Of a stretch of DNA of 64,000 nucleotides, positions 50,290 through 58,878 are shown one piece after another. Position 1 is the stretch's first letter. Each line of letters begins with the position of its first letter. The stretch comes from JAITMY01 sp031553765. Lineage in GTDB: Bacteria > Bacteroidota > Bacteroidia > Bacteroidales > UBA932. The notes below the pieces were generated by a model that saw nothing but the letters and a program-made list of their open reading frames with translations, did no database searches and was not told the origin of the DNA. The position numbers were made by a program, and so were the translations under genes. The DNA is taken from NCBI GenBank assembly GCA_031553765.1, contig JAVBKY010000008.1, positions 1 through 64,000 of the forward strand, in the 5' to 3' direction.

Positions 50290-50742
50290 TTGCATCGTTC
50301 ATCCAACATAGAAATAAGAAATCGCAGGGCAACGTTTGACTACGAGTTGCTTGAAACCTTTACGGCTGGCATGGTGCTTGCGGGTACTGAAATTAAAGCC
50401 ATTCGTGAAGGTAAGGCTTCGCTATCCGATGCATACTGCTTTTTTATGAATGGTGAGTTGTGGGTGAAAAATGCCAACATCTCCGAGTATCGCTTTGGTA
50501 CGTATGCCAACCATAACGCTAAGCGCGATCGTAAGTTGCTACTCACTAAGCGCGAACTTCTAAAGTTAGACCGTAAAACCAAGGAAAAGGGGTTTACAAT
50601 TGTGGCGTTGCGTATTTTTATCAGCGAAAACGGTTTTGCTAAGCTGGAGATTGCGCTGGCACGTGGTAAAAAATCTTACGATAAGCGCGACAGCATAAAG
50701 GAAAAAGACCTTCGCCGTGAGCATGATAGGGGAATGGTTTAA
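50290..50742 (+). CDS. smpB: SsrA-binding protein SmpB
   Basis: A 150-residue protein binding tmRNA for trans-translation of stalled ribosomes. It carries the family run IEIRNRRATFDYELLETFTA, AGTEIKAIREGKASLSDAYC, NISEYRFGTYANHNAKRDRK, LLLTKRELLKL and a basic tail SYDKRDSIKEKDLRREHDRG that inserts in the decoding site. No ATG lies upstream in frame before a TAA at 50275, so a TTG at 50290 is the likely start. tmRNA (ssrA) is not in the window. The gene is convergent with the nucleoside kinase; stops are 8 bases apart. Confidence 0.93.
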   Translation: MHRSSNIEIRNRRATFDYELLETFTAGMVLAGTEIKAIREGKASLSDAYCFFMNGELWVKNANISEYRFGTYANHNAKRDRKLLLTKRELLKLDRKTKEKGFTIVALRIFISENGFAKLEIALARGKKSYDKRDSIKEKDLRREHDRGMV

Positions 50743-50750
50743 AGCCCGAC

Positions 50751-52424
50751 CTATTCGTACGAGAAGCTGCTGCCGCCTATAAATTCGCGAATAACGGAAG
50801 TAGGCGGTATTTTGCGCTCATCCTCGGGGTTGATAAACTCAAAGTAGCTGATAAACTTAAGTAGTCGACAAGCCTCGGCAAACGCAGGATCGTCGGGTGG
50901 AACAAGGCGCAGCATGGGTCCGGCGTACTGGCGTAGTATGTTCAGCTCGTATAGTAGCGACGAGTTAAACATGATATCGGCATTTTCCTGAAACGGAAAA
51001 ATATTCCTATCCTCTCCACGACGTACGCTTTGCCAGCGGGCTAATGTGGCGCGGGCGCTGTTACCCCTAAAAAAAGTATCGCGCACCAATCGACGTATCA
51101 AACGGTTGTCGGTGGTTGATATGCGGTTGTTTTGGTCAAGGTTAATGGAGGTGAGCGCCGATGCGTAAATACGGAACTTATTTTTGAGATTTACCGATTC
51201 GGTTAGTTTTGGGTTGAGGGCGTGAATACCTTCAATCACCAGTATATCCTTTTCGTTAAGCGTCATTTTTACGCCCGAGTCAACGCTTTGTCCTGCATCG
51301 AAGTTGAACTTAGGAAGGCTTACGGTTTTACCCTGTAGCAGTTCACCTAGGTGCGTATTGAACAAGTCTAAGTTTAGCGCGTTTACCGATTCAAAATCAT
51401 GATCTCCATTTTCGTCAATCGGAGTATCTTCGCGATTTACAAAGTAGTTATCCATTTCAAGCACCTTGGGTGTAAATCCTGCTACTTTAAGCTGTATGGC
51501 AAGGCGTTTTGAAGTTGTAGTTTTTCCACTACTCGAAGGGCCGGCTATAAGTACGACTTTGGTATCGCCCTTGCGCGATGAAATTAAATCGGCTATTTGC
51601 CCGTACTTTTTTTCGTGTAACGCTTCGGAGATTTTGATGAGCTCATCGGCTCCGCGTTGTTGTATCAGCTCGTTGATTTGCCCAACAGTTCCCGCACCCA
51701 AAATGTCTGTCCAGTTTTTATGCTCCTGAAAAATGTCGAACATTTTTTTCTGAATCACAATGGGCCCCAATTCGTCGGGATTCTTGGGCTTGGGAAACAT
51801 GAGCAGCATGCCGTTGTAGTAGGGTGCCAGCCCAAAGTTGAACAGGTAGTCGGTGCTGGGTACCAGCGGACCAAAAAAGTGGTCGGCATAGTCGCCTAGG
51901 TAGTACACCGAGGTGTAGAGTCTGGCGCGGGTTTGCAGCAGACGTGCCTTCTCAATGTAGCCCTGACGCAAAAATATGCTGATAGCTTCGCTGGTGGGTA
52001 TCTTGGTTTTTACAAAAGGTATATCGTCAATGACAAGCTGACGCATGCGCGTGGCAATGGTACCTATCATGGAGGTGTTAATGTCGGTATCTCCATCCAG
52101 CTCACAATAAAAACCGTTAGAAACCGAGTGCTCAATATACAGGTTGAAGTTGGGAAAAGTATCCTTTACCGCGCGCTGCAGTAAAAAGCAAAGCGAACGC
52201 TGGTAGGTACGTGTACCGTCGGGGTGTGAAATGTCAATGAAATTAACTGTTTGCGGGCCATATACCTCGTGCCACAACTCCTTCAGCTGATTGTTGACAT
52301 GTGCGGCAATAACAGATGACCCCAACTTTACTTGCATATCCTGCGCTATTTGCAGTAGCGTGGTTCCCGGCTCGTACGAGCGAATTTCACCGTTGTTTTG
52401 GCAGTGTATGTTGATTAACTTCAT
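50751..52424 (-). CDS. TGS-domain nucleoside (uridine-like) kinase
   Basis: A 557-residue protein typical of Bacteroidota: an N-terminal ThrRS-like region with a TGS-type ubiquitin fold (SYEPGTTLLQIAQDMQVKLG) and a second additional domain resembling tRNA-editing (about 60-230), followed by a phosphoribulokinase/uridine-kinase domain from about residue 290. The P-loop is VVLIAGPSSSGKTTTSKRLA and other motifs are EMDNYFVNREDTPIDENGDHD and VIEGIHALNPKL. Likely phosphorylates a nucleoside such as uridine/cytidine. It overlaps the uvrA stop by four bases (ATGA-type junction), so the two are probably translationally coupled. Confidence 0.88.
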   Translation of the reverse strand: MKLINIHCQNNGEIRSYEPGTTLLQIAQDMQVKLGSSVIAAHVNNQLKELWHEVYGPQTVNFIDISHPDGTRTYQRSLCFLLQRAVKDTFPNFNLYIEHSVSNGFYCELDGDTDINTSMIGTIATRMRQLVIDDIPFVKTKIPTSEAISIFLRQGYIEKARLLQTRARLYTSVYYLGDYADHFFGPLVPSTDYLFNFGLAPYYNGMLLMFPKPKNPDELGPIVIQKKMFDIFQEHKNWTDILGAGTVGQINELIQQRGADELIKISEALHEKKYGQIADLISSRKGDTKVVLIAGPSSSGKTTTSKRLAIQLKVAGFTPKVLEMDNYFVNREDTPIDENGDHDFESVNALNLDLFNTHLGELLQGKTVSLPKFNFDAGQSVDSGVKMTLNEKDILVIEGIHALNPKLTESVNLKNKFRIYASALTSINLDQNNRISTTDNRLIRRLVRDTFFRGNSARATLARWQSVRRGEDRNIFPFQENADIMFNSSLLYELNILRQYAGPMLRLVPPDDPAFAEACRLLKFISYFEFINPEDERKIPPTSVIREFIGGSSFSYE

Positions 52425-55400
52425 AGCACTTGTTTTAGGTATTGCGCTGTATAGCTTTTCTTATTTTTGCAAACTTCTTCAGGAGTTCCGACACATAGGA
52501 TTTCGCCACCACCTGCACCACCTTCCGGGCCAAGGTCAATAATATGGTCGGCTACTTTTATCACGTCCAAGTTATGCTCAATTACCACTACGGTGTTGCC
52601 ACGCTCTACCAACTTATTAAGTACGTCAAGCAGCACGCGCACGTCCTCAAAGTGAAGCCCGGTGGTGGGTTCATCGAATATGTAAAGCGTGTTACCCGTA
52701 TCGCGCTTCGCAAGTTCGGTAGCCAACTTTACACGCTGACTTTCGCCACCGGATAGGGTAGTGCTGGGCTGTCCCAGCGTAATGTAACCTAATCCAACAT
52801 CTTGTAAAGCCTTTATGTTGCGGTAAATGTTGGGTATGCTTTCAAAAAATATGACGGCCTGATCAATGGTCATGTTCAGTACGTCGTTAATACTTTTGCC
52901 CTTATAGCGTACGGCCAGCGTTTCGTTGTTGTAGCGTCGACCGTTGCAAGTTTTGCAAGTTACGTAAACATCGGGTAAAAAGTTCATTTCAATGGTTTGC
53001 ACACCTGCACCACGACACTCTTCGCAGCGTCCGCCCTTTACGTTGAACGAAAAGCGCCCAGCCTTAAAGCCGCGAATTTTGGCATCGGGGGTGGCTTCAA
53101 ACAGCTTGCGTATATCGCCAAATACGTTGGTGTACGTGGCGGGGTTCGAGCGTGGGGTGCGACCAATGGGTGACTGGTCAACTTCAATTACCTTATCGAT
53201 ATTTTCAATGCCTTTGATTTCCTTGTAGGGTAAAGGATTTTGCGATGAACGGTAGAAGTGCTTGCTGAGTATGGGTTGCAGCGTTTCGTTAATGAGCGTT
53301 GACTTACCGCTACCCGAAACACCCGTGATGCAAATGAACTTGCCAAGTGGTAGCTCCAGCGTCACGTTCTTTAGGTTGTTACCCGTAGCGCCTTTTAGTA
53401 TGAGCGATTTCCCCATTCCCTTACGGCGACAGGCAGGTACTTCAATCTTTTTTTCGCCCGTAAGATATTGCAGCGTGAGACTCTTTGACCTCTCCCCCTG
53501 CCCCTCTCCGCAGGAGAGGGGAGAGTTCCCAGATGCAGAGGTGTTCCAAATTTTCGAAGGTCTTTCGTCTAGCACTTTTTTTACTTTACGTGCAATGCCA
53601 GGCGAATCCTTTAGTATGTCTTCGTTTGAAAAACGAAGAATTTCAAATCCATTATTAGCGAGTATATGATTGCGTATTTCGTCATACTCTTTTTGCTCGG
53701 GGGTATTGTGAATACCCCCATCAACTTCGATTATTACTCCCTTGTCGAGTGAGACAAAGTCAACAACAAACGTATCGATGATGTGTTGGCGTCGTATTTT
53801 GTAGCCTATTTTATTTGCTCTTAATTCTTCCCAAAGTGCTTTTTCTGCTTGGGTTAAATGCGAACGCATTTCTTTAGCTGCGGCTTCTAACTTCTTCCAA
53901 CGTTTTTTATCGGTAGTAAAAAACAACTCTTGATTCTCACACTTAGCTTTATCGAGGCTTACGCCCCTCTCCTGTGGAGAGGGGATGGGGGAGAGGTTTT
54001 TAAGAATATCGTTAATTTTGCCTTGAAAAATAATTTTTCCTCCATGCATTCCTGCTCCGGGACCTACGTCTACCACCCAATCAGCAGCGCGCATCATTTC
54101 CTCGTCATGCTCTACCACTATGATGGAGTTACCCTCATCGCGCAGCTTCTTGAGCGAGTCGATGAGGCGCACGTTGTCGCGCTGATGGAGTCCAATGCTG
54201 GGCTCATCAAGAATGTACAGCACGTTTACCAGCTTTGAGCCTATTTGCGTAGCAAGTCGTATGCGCTGGCTTTCACCACCCGACAGCGTGCGGCTGCTAC
54301 GGCTTAGCGAGAGGTAGTTTAATCCAACGTCAAGCAAAAATGATAGGCGACTACGAATTTCCTTAACAATTTCGGATGCTATAGCGCGCTGCTTAGTAGT
54401 CAACTTCTTCTCCACCGTGGCAAACCATGCCGATAGCGTGTCGATATCCATATCGGCCAGCTCGGCTATGTTTTTGTCGGCAATTTTAAAGTAGAGCGCC
54501 TCCTCCTTAAGCCGTGTGCCGTGGCATACGGGGCAAGTTTTGTACGATATGTATTTATCCGCCCAATTCTGGCTGGAGTCATCCTCCTGCTCGTGGCGGC
54601 TGGCAACAAAGTTGATTACTCCTTCAAAGTTAAGGTAGTAGTTGGACGACATACCTATTTTGCTGCCGTCGATGCGGAAGCTCTCCTGCGTGCCGTGAAG
54701 CACAGCCTCCATGGCCTCGTCGGATATGCTTTCAATGGGGTCGGAAAGTGAGAAGCCTAACTTTTTGGCAAGCGCCTCGAGCTGCAAAAAGATGAGGTTG
54801 TTTTTCTCGGAACCTAATGGCTCGATACCGCCCTTGCGAATACTTTTTTTCCTATCGGGAATAATTTTATCCACATCCATTTCGGCAACAGTGCCCAAGC
54901 CGTTACAGTGCGGGCAGGCGCCTTGCGGCGAGTTAAACGAAAAAGAGTGTGGTGCGGGCTCATTGTACGAAATGCCTGTGGTGGGACACATGAGGTGGCG
55001 GCTGTAGTAGCGCGATTCCTGCGTGTCAATGTTGAGCACCATCATGGTGCCGTTGCCCTGCTGCATGGCGCCCACTATGGCGTTGTATAGGCGCTTCTTG
55101 TCCTCCTCGCTAGGGATAACTTTATCCACCACCAGCTCCACAAAGTGCGTTTTGTAGCGGTCAAGCTTCATGAGGGGCTTCATTTCGCGCACCTCGCCAT
55201 CTACGCGTACGCTCAGGTAGCCCTTGCGACGTAGCTGCTCAAACAGCTCTTTGTAGTGACCCTTGCGCCCTTTTACAATGGGGGCAAGTATAAGCAGCTT
55301 TGTCCCTTCAAACATTTCAATAATCAGGTTCGCAATCTGCTCATCGGTGTAGCGCACCATCTGCTCGCCCGTGTTTTTGGAGTAGGCTATGGCGGCGCGA

Positions 55401-55744
55401 GCGTAAAGCAAACGTAGGAAGTCGTATATCTCTGTGGTGGTGCCTACGGTAGAACGCGGGTTCTTCGACGTAGTTTTTTGCTCAATGGAAATAACAGGGC
55501 TAAGGCCTGTTATTTTTTCCACATCCGGGCGCTCCATACTGCCTACAAACTGTCGTGCGTACGACGATAGAGTTTCCATGTAGCGTCGCTGCCCCTCGGC
55601 GTAAATGGTATCGAACGCCAGTGACGACTTACCACTACCACTCAACCCCGTAATCACCGTAAGGGCGTTGCGCGGAATGGTAACATCGATATTTTTTAGG
55701 TTGTGAACGCGTGCGCCCGTAACCTCTATTTTGGTTTCTTCCAT
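52421..55744 (-). CDS. uvrA: Excinuclease UvrA with in-frame DUF559 nuclease insertion
   Basis: About 1107 residues, DNA-damage recognition ATPase of nucleotide excision repair. Start chosen at 55744 (MEETKIEVTGARVHN), where a repeat ends; 14 residues encoded upstream come from that repeat. ABC domain I has GLSGSGKSSLAFD and LSGGESQRIRLA...LYILDEPSIGL. ABC domain II has GVSGSGKSTLINE, the zinc finger GRCEECRGAGVQ...VTCKTCNGR, and LSGGESQRVKLA...LYIFDEPTTGL. Between them, residues about 583-752 (bases 53488-53997) are foreign: a 170-codon block with inverted-repeat ends and a DUF559 endonuclease domain. Without it the protein is about 937 residues, the normal length, and the flanks (GKINDILKN ... 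KSLTLQYLTGEKKIEVP) join as in ordinary UvrA. Confidence 0.95.
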   Translation of the reverse strand: MEETKIEVTGARVHNLKNIDVTIPRNALTVITGLSGSGKSSLAFDTIYAEGQRRYMETLSSYARQFVGSMERPDVEKITGLSPVISIEQKTTSKNPRSTVGTTTEIYDFLRLLYARAAIAYSKNTGEQMVRYTDEQIANLIIEMFEGTKLLILAPIVKGRKGHYKELFEQLRRKGYLSVRVDGEVREMKPLMKLDRYKTHFVELVVDKVIPSEEDKKRLYNAIVGAMQQGNGTMMVLNIDTQESRYYSRHLMCPTTGISYNEPAPHSFSFNSPQGACPHCNGLGTVAEMDVDKIIPDRKKSIRKGGIEPLGSEKNNLIFLQLEALAKKLGFSLSDPIESISDEAMEAVLHGTQESFRIDGSKIGMSSNYYLNFEGVINFVASRHEQEDDSSQNWADKYISYKTCPVCHGTRLKEEALYFKIADKNIAELADMDIDTLSAWFATVEKKLTTKQRAIASEIVKEIRSRLSFLLDVGLNYLSLSRSSRTLSGGESQRIRLATQIGSKLVNVLYILDEPSIGLHQRDNVRLIDSLKKLRDEGNSIIVVEHDEEMMRAADWVVDVGPGAGMHGGKIIFQGKINDILKNLSPIPSPQERGVSLDKAKCENQELFFTTDKKRWKKLEAAAKEMRSHLTQAEKALWEELRANKIGYKIRRQHIIDTFVVDFVSLDKGVIIEVDGGIHNTPEQKEYDEIRNHILANNGFEILRFSNEDILKDSPGIARKVKKVLDERPSKIWNTSASGNSPLSCGEGQGERSKSLTLQYLTGEKKIEVPACRRKGMGKSLILKGATGNNLKNVTLELPLGKFICITGVSGSGKSTLINETLQPILSKHFYRSSQNPLPYKEIKGIENIDKVIEVDQSPIGRTPRSNPATYTNVFGDIRKLFEATPDAKIRGFKAGRFSFNVKGGRCEECRGAGVQTIEMNFLPDVYVTCKTCNGRRYNNETLAVRYKGKSINDVLNMTIDQAVIFFESIPNIYRNIKALQDVGLGYITLGQPSTTLSGGESQRVKLATELAKRDTGNTLYIFDEPTTGLHFEDVRVLLDVLNKLVERGNTVVVIEHNLDVIKVADHIIDLGPEGGAGGGEILCVGTPEEVCKNKKSYTAQYLKQVL
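53488..53997 (-). mobile_element. 510-bp nuclease-bearing element inserted in frame in uvrA
   Basis: Terminal inverted repeats of about 34 bases: the plus-strand left end starts ACCTCTCCCCCTGCCCCTCT (53488-53521) and the complement of 53964-53997 starts ACCTCTCCCCCATCCCCTCT, with three mismatches in all. Each end holds an inner hairpin (CCCCTCTCC, 3 bases, GGAGAGGGG). The interior encodes a DUF559 domain on the uvrA strand: MRSHLTQAEKALWEELRANK, GYKIRRQHIIDTFVVDF, VIIEVDGGIHNTPEQKEYDE and ILANNGFEILRFSNEDILK, with the metal-binding Asp/Glu residues intact. The length is exactly 170 codons and keeps the reading frame. No intein splicing motifs are present. No target duplication could be recognised. 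Confidence 0.88.
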
Positions 55745-55920
55745 AAAGCCTCTCCTAAATCCTCCCCGAAGGGAAGGACTTGCCAACGCACCTTGCGCAC
55801 TTGTAGGTAGACAAAGATTTGTATGGCTGTGTAAAATTAAAATCGAACAAAAATAACAAAAAACTTACTTATCCACGACTCTAGAAGCCCTCCCTTTTGG
55901 GGAGGGTTGGGTGGGGCTTC
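55745..55920. repeat. Repeat element with AAAGCC ends filling the uvrA-transglycosylase gap
   Basis: Left end AAAGCCTCTCCTAAATCCTC with a TCCCCGAAGGGA hairpin, right end GGAGGGTTGGGTGGGGCTTC preceded by CCCTCCCTTTTGGGGAGGG. Same family as 26201-26425 (shared AACGCAC...TTGCGCA and end words). It fits the gap exactly: the uvrA ATG is at 55744 and the transglycosylase stop at 55921. Confidence 0.7.
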
Positions 55921-56886
55921 TTACTTATAAGCATTTTCCCTAAATCCAACCTCGGGTACTTTAATATAGTAAGTTTTATTCTGCTTGTTTTGCAGGCTGG
56001 CATCGCGAAGCCAGGGGTTAAGTATCTTCAATATTTTGTAGTTGGTGCTGTTTTGTGCGGCAAAGTCAGCCCAGCTGGGGACGGCAGTATCCACCATTAC
56101 CTCCTTGTAGCGGTAGGGAGGATACAGCTCGTTGGGACGAACATAAAAACCGTACTGTTGAGGGTTGGAAATAATGAGTTTTAGTGCCAATATGCGAAAT
56201 AAGTAGCGTGAAGTTTCCTCACTCAGGCGCAAGTCGTGGTAGGAAGTCGATTTTTGCTTTACTACCTGCTGAGTAAGCCCATTGGTACCCATGTTATATG
56301 AGGCGGCAGCCATAGTCCAGCTGCCAAAAATATCGTGTGCTTTAAGCAGAAACTTGCATGCCGCTATGGTTGACTTTTCAATGTGGTAGCGCTCGTCCAC
56401 CTCGCTGTTTATTTCCATGCCCAGCTCCTTACCTGTGGTTGGTAGTATTTGCCAAAACCCAACGGCTTTTGCGGGTGATACCAGCTGCTGCAGGCCGCTT
56501 TCGGCTGCACAAAGATACTTAAAGTCGTCGGGTACCTTGTACTGCTGCAGAATGGGTTCTATAAGCGGAAAAAAACGATTGGAAAGCTTGATAATAAGCA
56601 AGGTCTGAGAATGCCAAAACATGTTTACAGTCAGCTCACGCTCCAAGCTTTCGCGCGTGTCGAAGTTTTCAAGAGGAATATTTTCTCCTGCAAAATCAAG
56701 TTTTGCAGGTAGCTCAGGAGTACGAACATTTTGCTGCAAAAAATACTGCCCGGACGCGTCGTTGAACTCCGGCTGCTTATCTTTTCGGGTAGAAATTCCT
56801 TGCCCGTAAACGCTCGCGAGAGATAGATATAAGATGCTCGCCAGTATGATGTTGTACCTTATGCGGGATGTTTTGAATTGTAGCAT
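55921..56886 (-). CDS. Lytic transglycosylase (SLT family, MltD-like without LysM)
   Basis: A 321-residue murein hydrolase. Signal peptide IILASILYLSLASVYG, then an SLT domain (about 115-260) with catalytic Glu in LCAAESGLQQLVSPAKAVGF, WQILPTTGKELGM, DERYHIEKSTIAACKFLLKA and WTMAAASYNMGTNG. It cleaves peptidoglycan glycans with 1,6-anhydro ends in the periplasm or outer membrane. The C-terminal part (about 270-321) lacks the LysM repeats of MltD. An AT-rich 30-base leader with a TACTTTTG box on the minus strand (56910-56917) is the likely promoter. Confidence 0.9.
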   Translation of the reverse strand: MLQFKTSRIRYNIILASILYLSLASVYGQGISTRKDKQPEFNDASGQYFLQQNVRTPELPAKLDFAGENIPLENFDTRESLERELTVNMFWHSQTLLIIKLSNRFFPLIEPILQQYKVPDDFKYLCAAESGLQQLVSPAKAVGFWQILPTTGKELGMEINSEVDERYHIEKSTIAACKFLLKAHDIFGSWTMAAASYNMGTNGLTQQVVKQKSTSYHDLRLSEETSRYLFRILALKLIISNPQQYGFYVRPNELYPPYRYKEVMVDTAVPSWADFAAQNSTNYKILKILNPWLRDASLQNKQNKTYYIKVPEVGFRENAYK

Positions 56887-57217
56887 TATATCAACACAAA
56901 ATAGGGTAACAAAAGTAGCTATTTATTAGGCGTTTTCGTTCAGAAAGTAGAGCCAAAAATCTATACTTTGTTAAAATTGAAGTGTGGTGTAAAACTTTTT
57001 AACAACTATGCAGATTTACAACGTGTTTGCCTGTTGATAAATACTTGAACAGTATAACGCATAGTAAAAATGCCTATACTTGCACCCGGAAATCAGCCGT
57101 TTTGAGACTTATTAATGGAGGTTTGTCCCTCGCCATTCCTTGCCTATGCGTATCTTCGCTCGGGTTGGAAGCGGCAAGTTTTTCAAAAGGCTTTTTGTCA
57201 AACAAAAAAAACAACAA
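56887..57217. other. Divergent intergenic region
   Basis: AT-rich leader between the transglycosylase (-) and carboxylase (+) genes. On the minus strand TACTTTTG at 56910-56917 fits a -7 box. On the plus strand TATACTTG at 57075-57082 is a one-mismatch -7 box without a clear -33. In-frame upstream starts for the carboxylase (57140) would add residues unlike the family, so they are not used. No repeat was seen. Confidence 0.45.
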
Positions 57218-58762
57218 ATGGAAAACAAAAAGAAGGTAGAAGAGCTACAGAAAAAAGCCGAAGAGGCTCAAATGGGTGGCGGAGAGGTGGCCATTGCCAA
57301 GCAAAAGGCGATGGGCAAGCTTACTGCTCGCGAGCGTATTTTACTGCTCGTAGATGAAGGCTCGTTTCACGAGTACGACCTGTTTGTGGAGCACGATGTG
57401 CGCGACTTTGGCATGCAAAATAAGAAGCTGGCCGGCGACGGCGTAATTATTGGTACGGGTACTGTTTACGGTTCACCTATTGCCATTTTTGCGCAGGACT
57501 TTACGGTGGCCGGTGGCTCTTTGGGTTCGATGCACGCTCGTAAGATTACCAAAATTATGGACTACGCGCTGCGTATGCGTATGCCCCTTGTTGGTATCAA
57601 CGACTCGGGTGGCGCACGTATTCAGGAGGGCGTAAATTCATTGGCCGGTTACGGTGAAATCTTCTTCCGCAATACGCTTAACAGCGGTGTAATTCCTCAA
57701 ATCTCTGTAATCCTCGGCCCATGTGCCGGAGGTGCAGTGTACTCACCTGCGCTTACCGACTTCGTATTTGTGGTAGAGAATATTTCAAAGATGTTTATCA
57801 CCGGTCCCGAGGTTATTAAGACCGTACTTGGTGAAGAAATTTCAATGGAAGAGTTGGGTGGTGCACGCGTACACAGCGAGGTTACGGGTAACGCTCACTT
57901 CTTCTCTAAAACTGAAGAAGATTGCTTTGAGCAAATCAAGAAGCTCATCACCTTCATTCCTTGGCACAACCAGCGCAAGGCGCTTGCCTTTGAACCCGCT
58001 GAGCCTAAGAATGAGTACAAAATTGAGAACATTGTACCCGAAGATCCTACCAAACCTTATGACGTGCGTAACGTAATTCGCGCGGTGGTGGATAACTCCG
58101 ATTTCTTCGAAATTCAGGAGTTATGGGCTGCCAACATCGTTATTGGTTTTGGTCGTCTGAACGGCGAAACGGTGGGCTTTGTAGCCAATCAGCCTATGGT
58201 AATGGCAGGTGTGCTGGATTGCGATTCGGCTGACAAGGCTGCTCGCTTTATCCGCTACTGCGATGCATTCAACATCCCCATTGTTACCTTCGAGGACTTG
58301 CCCGGATACCTTCCCGGTGTTGACCAGGAGCATGCCGGCGTAATTCGCCACGGTGCTAAGATGCTGTACGCGTACAGCGAAGCTACCGTAGCGAAGATTA
58401 CCATCATTTTGCGTAAGGCTTACGGTGGTGGCTACATTGCCATGAACTCGCGCCACCTGCGCGCTGACTTTGTGTTTGCATGGCCGCACGCCGAGATTGC
58501 CGTGATGGGCCCCGAAGGCGCAGCTAACATTATTTTCAAGAAAGAAATTACCGAAGCTGAAGATCCCAACGAAATGCGCAAGCTGAAGGTGGCTGAGTAC
58601 CGCGAAAAGTTTGCCAACCCCTACGTTGCAGCATCAAAGGGCTACATTGACTCGGTAATTAATCCTAAGGATACACGCAAATTCTTGTTGCACGCCCTTA
58701 AGGTGTCGGTGAGCAAGAACGCGCAAATGCCACATCGTAAGCACGGGATTCCTCCGTTTTAA
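57218..58762 (+). CDS. Acyl-CoA carboxylase / methylmalonyl-CoA decarboxylase carboxyltransferase subunit
   Basis: A 514-residue carboxyltransferase. I start at 57218 (MENKKKVEELQKKAEEAQMG), followed by the family start KLTARERILLLVDEGSFHEYD. Both crotonase-fold halves are present: GINDSGGARIQEGVNSLAGY, GPCAGGAVYSPALTDF, SGARVHSEV-like GGARVHSEVTGNAHF, and FEDLPGYLPGVDQEHAGVIR, AYGGGYIAMNSRHL. It moves carboxyl from biotin to propionyl-CoA, or runs in reverse as methylmalonyl-CoA decarboxylase alpha; sequence alone does not decide. The small biotin carrier gene follows 116 bases on. No biotin carboxylase or membrane pump subunit is in the window, so these must be encoded elsewhere or absent. 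Confidence 0.88.
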   Translation: MENKKKVEELQKKAEEAQMGGGEVAIAKQKAMGKLTARERILLLVDEGSFHEYDLFVEHDVRDFGMQNKKLAGDGVIIGTGTVYGSPIAIFAQDFTVAGGSLGSMHARKITKIMDYALRMRMPLVGINDSGGARIQEGVNSLAGYGEIFFRNTLNSGVIPQISVILGPCAGGAVYSPALTDFVFVVENISKMFITGPEVIKTVLGEEISMEELGGARVHSEVTGNAHFFSKTEEDCFEQIKKLITFIPWHNQRKALAFEPAEPKNEYKIENIVPEDPTKPYDVRNVIRAVVDNSDFFEIQELWAANIVIGFGRLNGETVGFVANQPMVMAGVLDCDSADKAARFIRYCDAFNIPIVTFEDLPGYLPGVDQEHAGVIRHGAKMLYAYSEATVAKITIILRKAYGGGYIAMNSRHLRADFVFAWPHAEIAVMGPEGAANIIFKKEITEAEDPNEMRKLKVAEYREKFANPYVAASKGYIDSVINPKDTRKFLLHALKVSVSKNAQMPHRKHGIPPF

Positions 58763-58797
58763 ACAAATTCATTAATTCAAAATTTAGAGTTCGGACG

Positions 58798-58830
58798 GTG
58801 TCAGCCTGAGCGAAGCGAAGGATCTCAAAT
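58798..58830. repeat. GTCAGCCTGAGCGAAGCGAAGGATCTC repeat
   Basis: GTGTCAGCCTGAGCGAAGCG followed by AAGGATCTCAAATT, one arm of the dispersed family seen at 4028, 45208 and elsewhere. Lies between the carboxyltransferase and biotin-carrier genes. Confidence 0.6.
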
Positions 58831-58878
58831 TGGATGAATTTTAAATAGAGGAAATGTTCAATTAAAACTAAGGAAAAC

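Noticed and set aside
53488..53997. Intein in UvrA
   Set aside because: No N-terminal splicing Cys/Ser block or C-terminal His-Asn motif and no Hint domain; the ends are inverted repeats.
57140..57217. Extended N-terminus of the carboxyltransferase
   Set aside because: The added residues are unlike the family; start at 57218 fits homologues.
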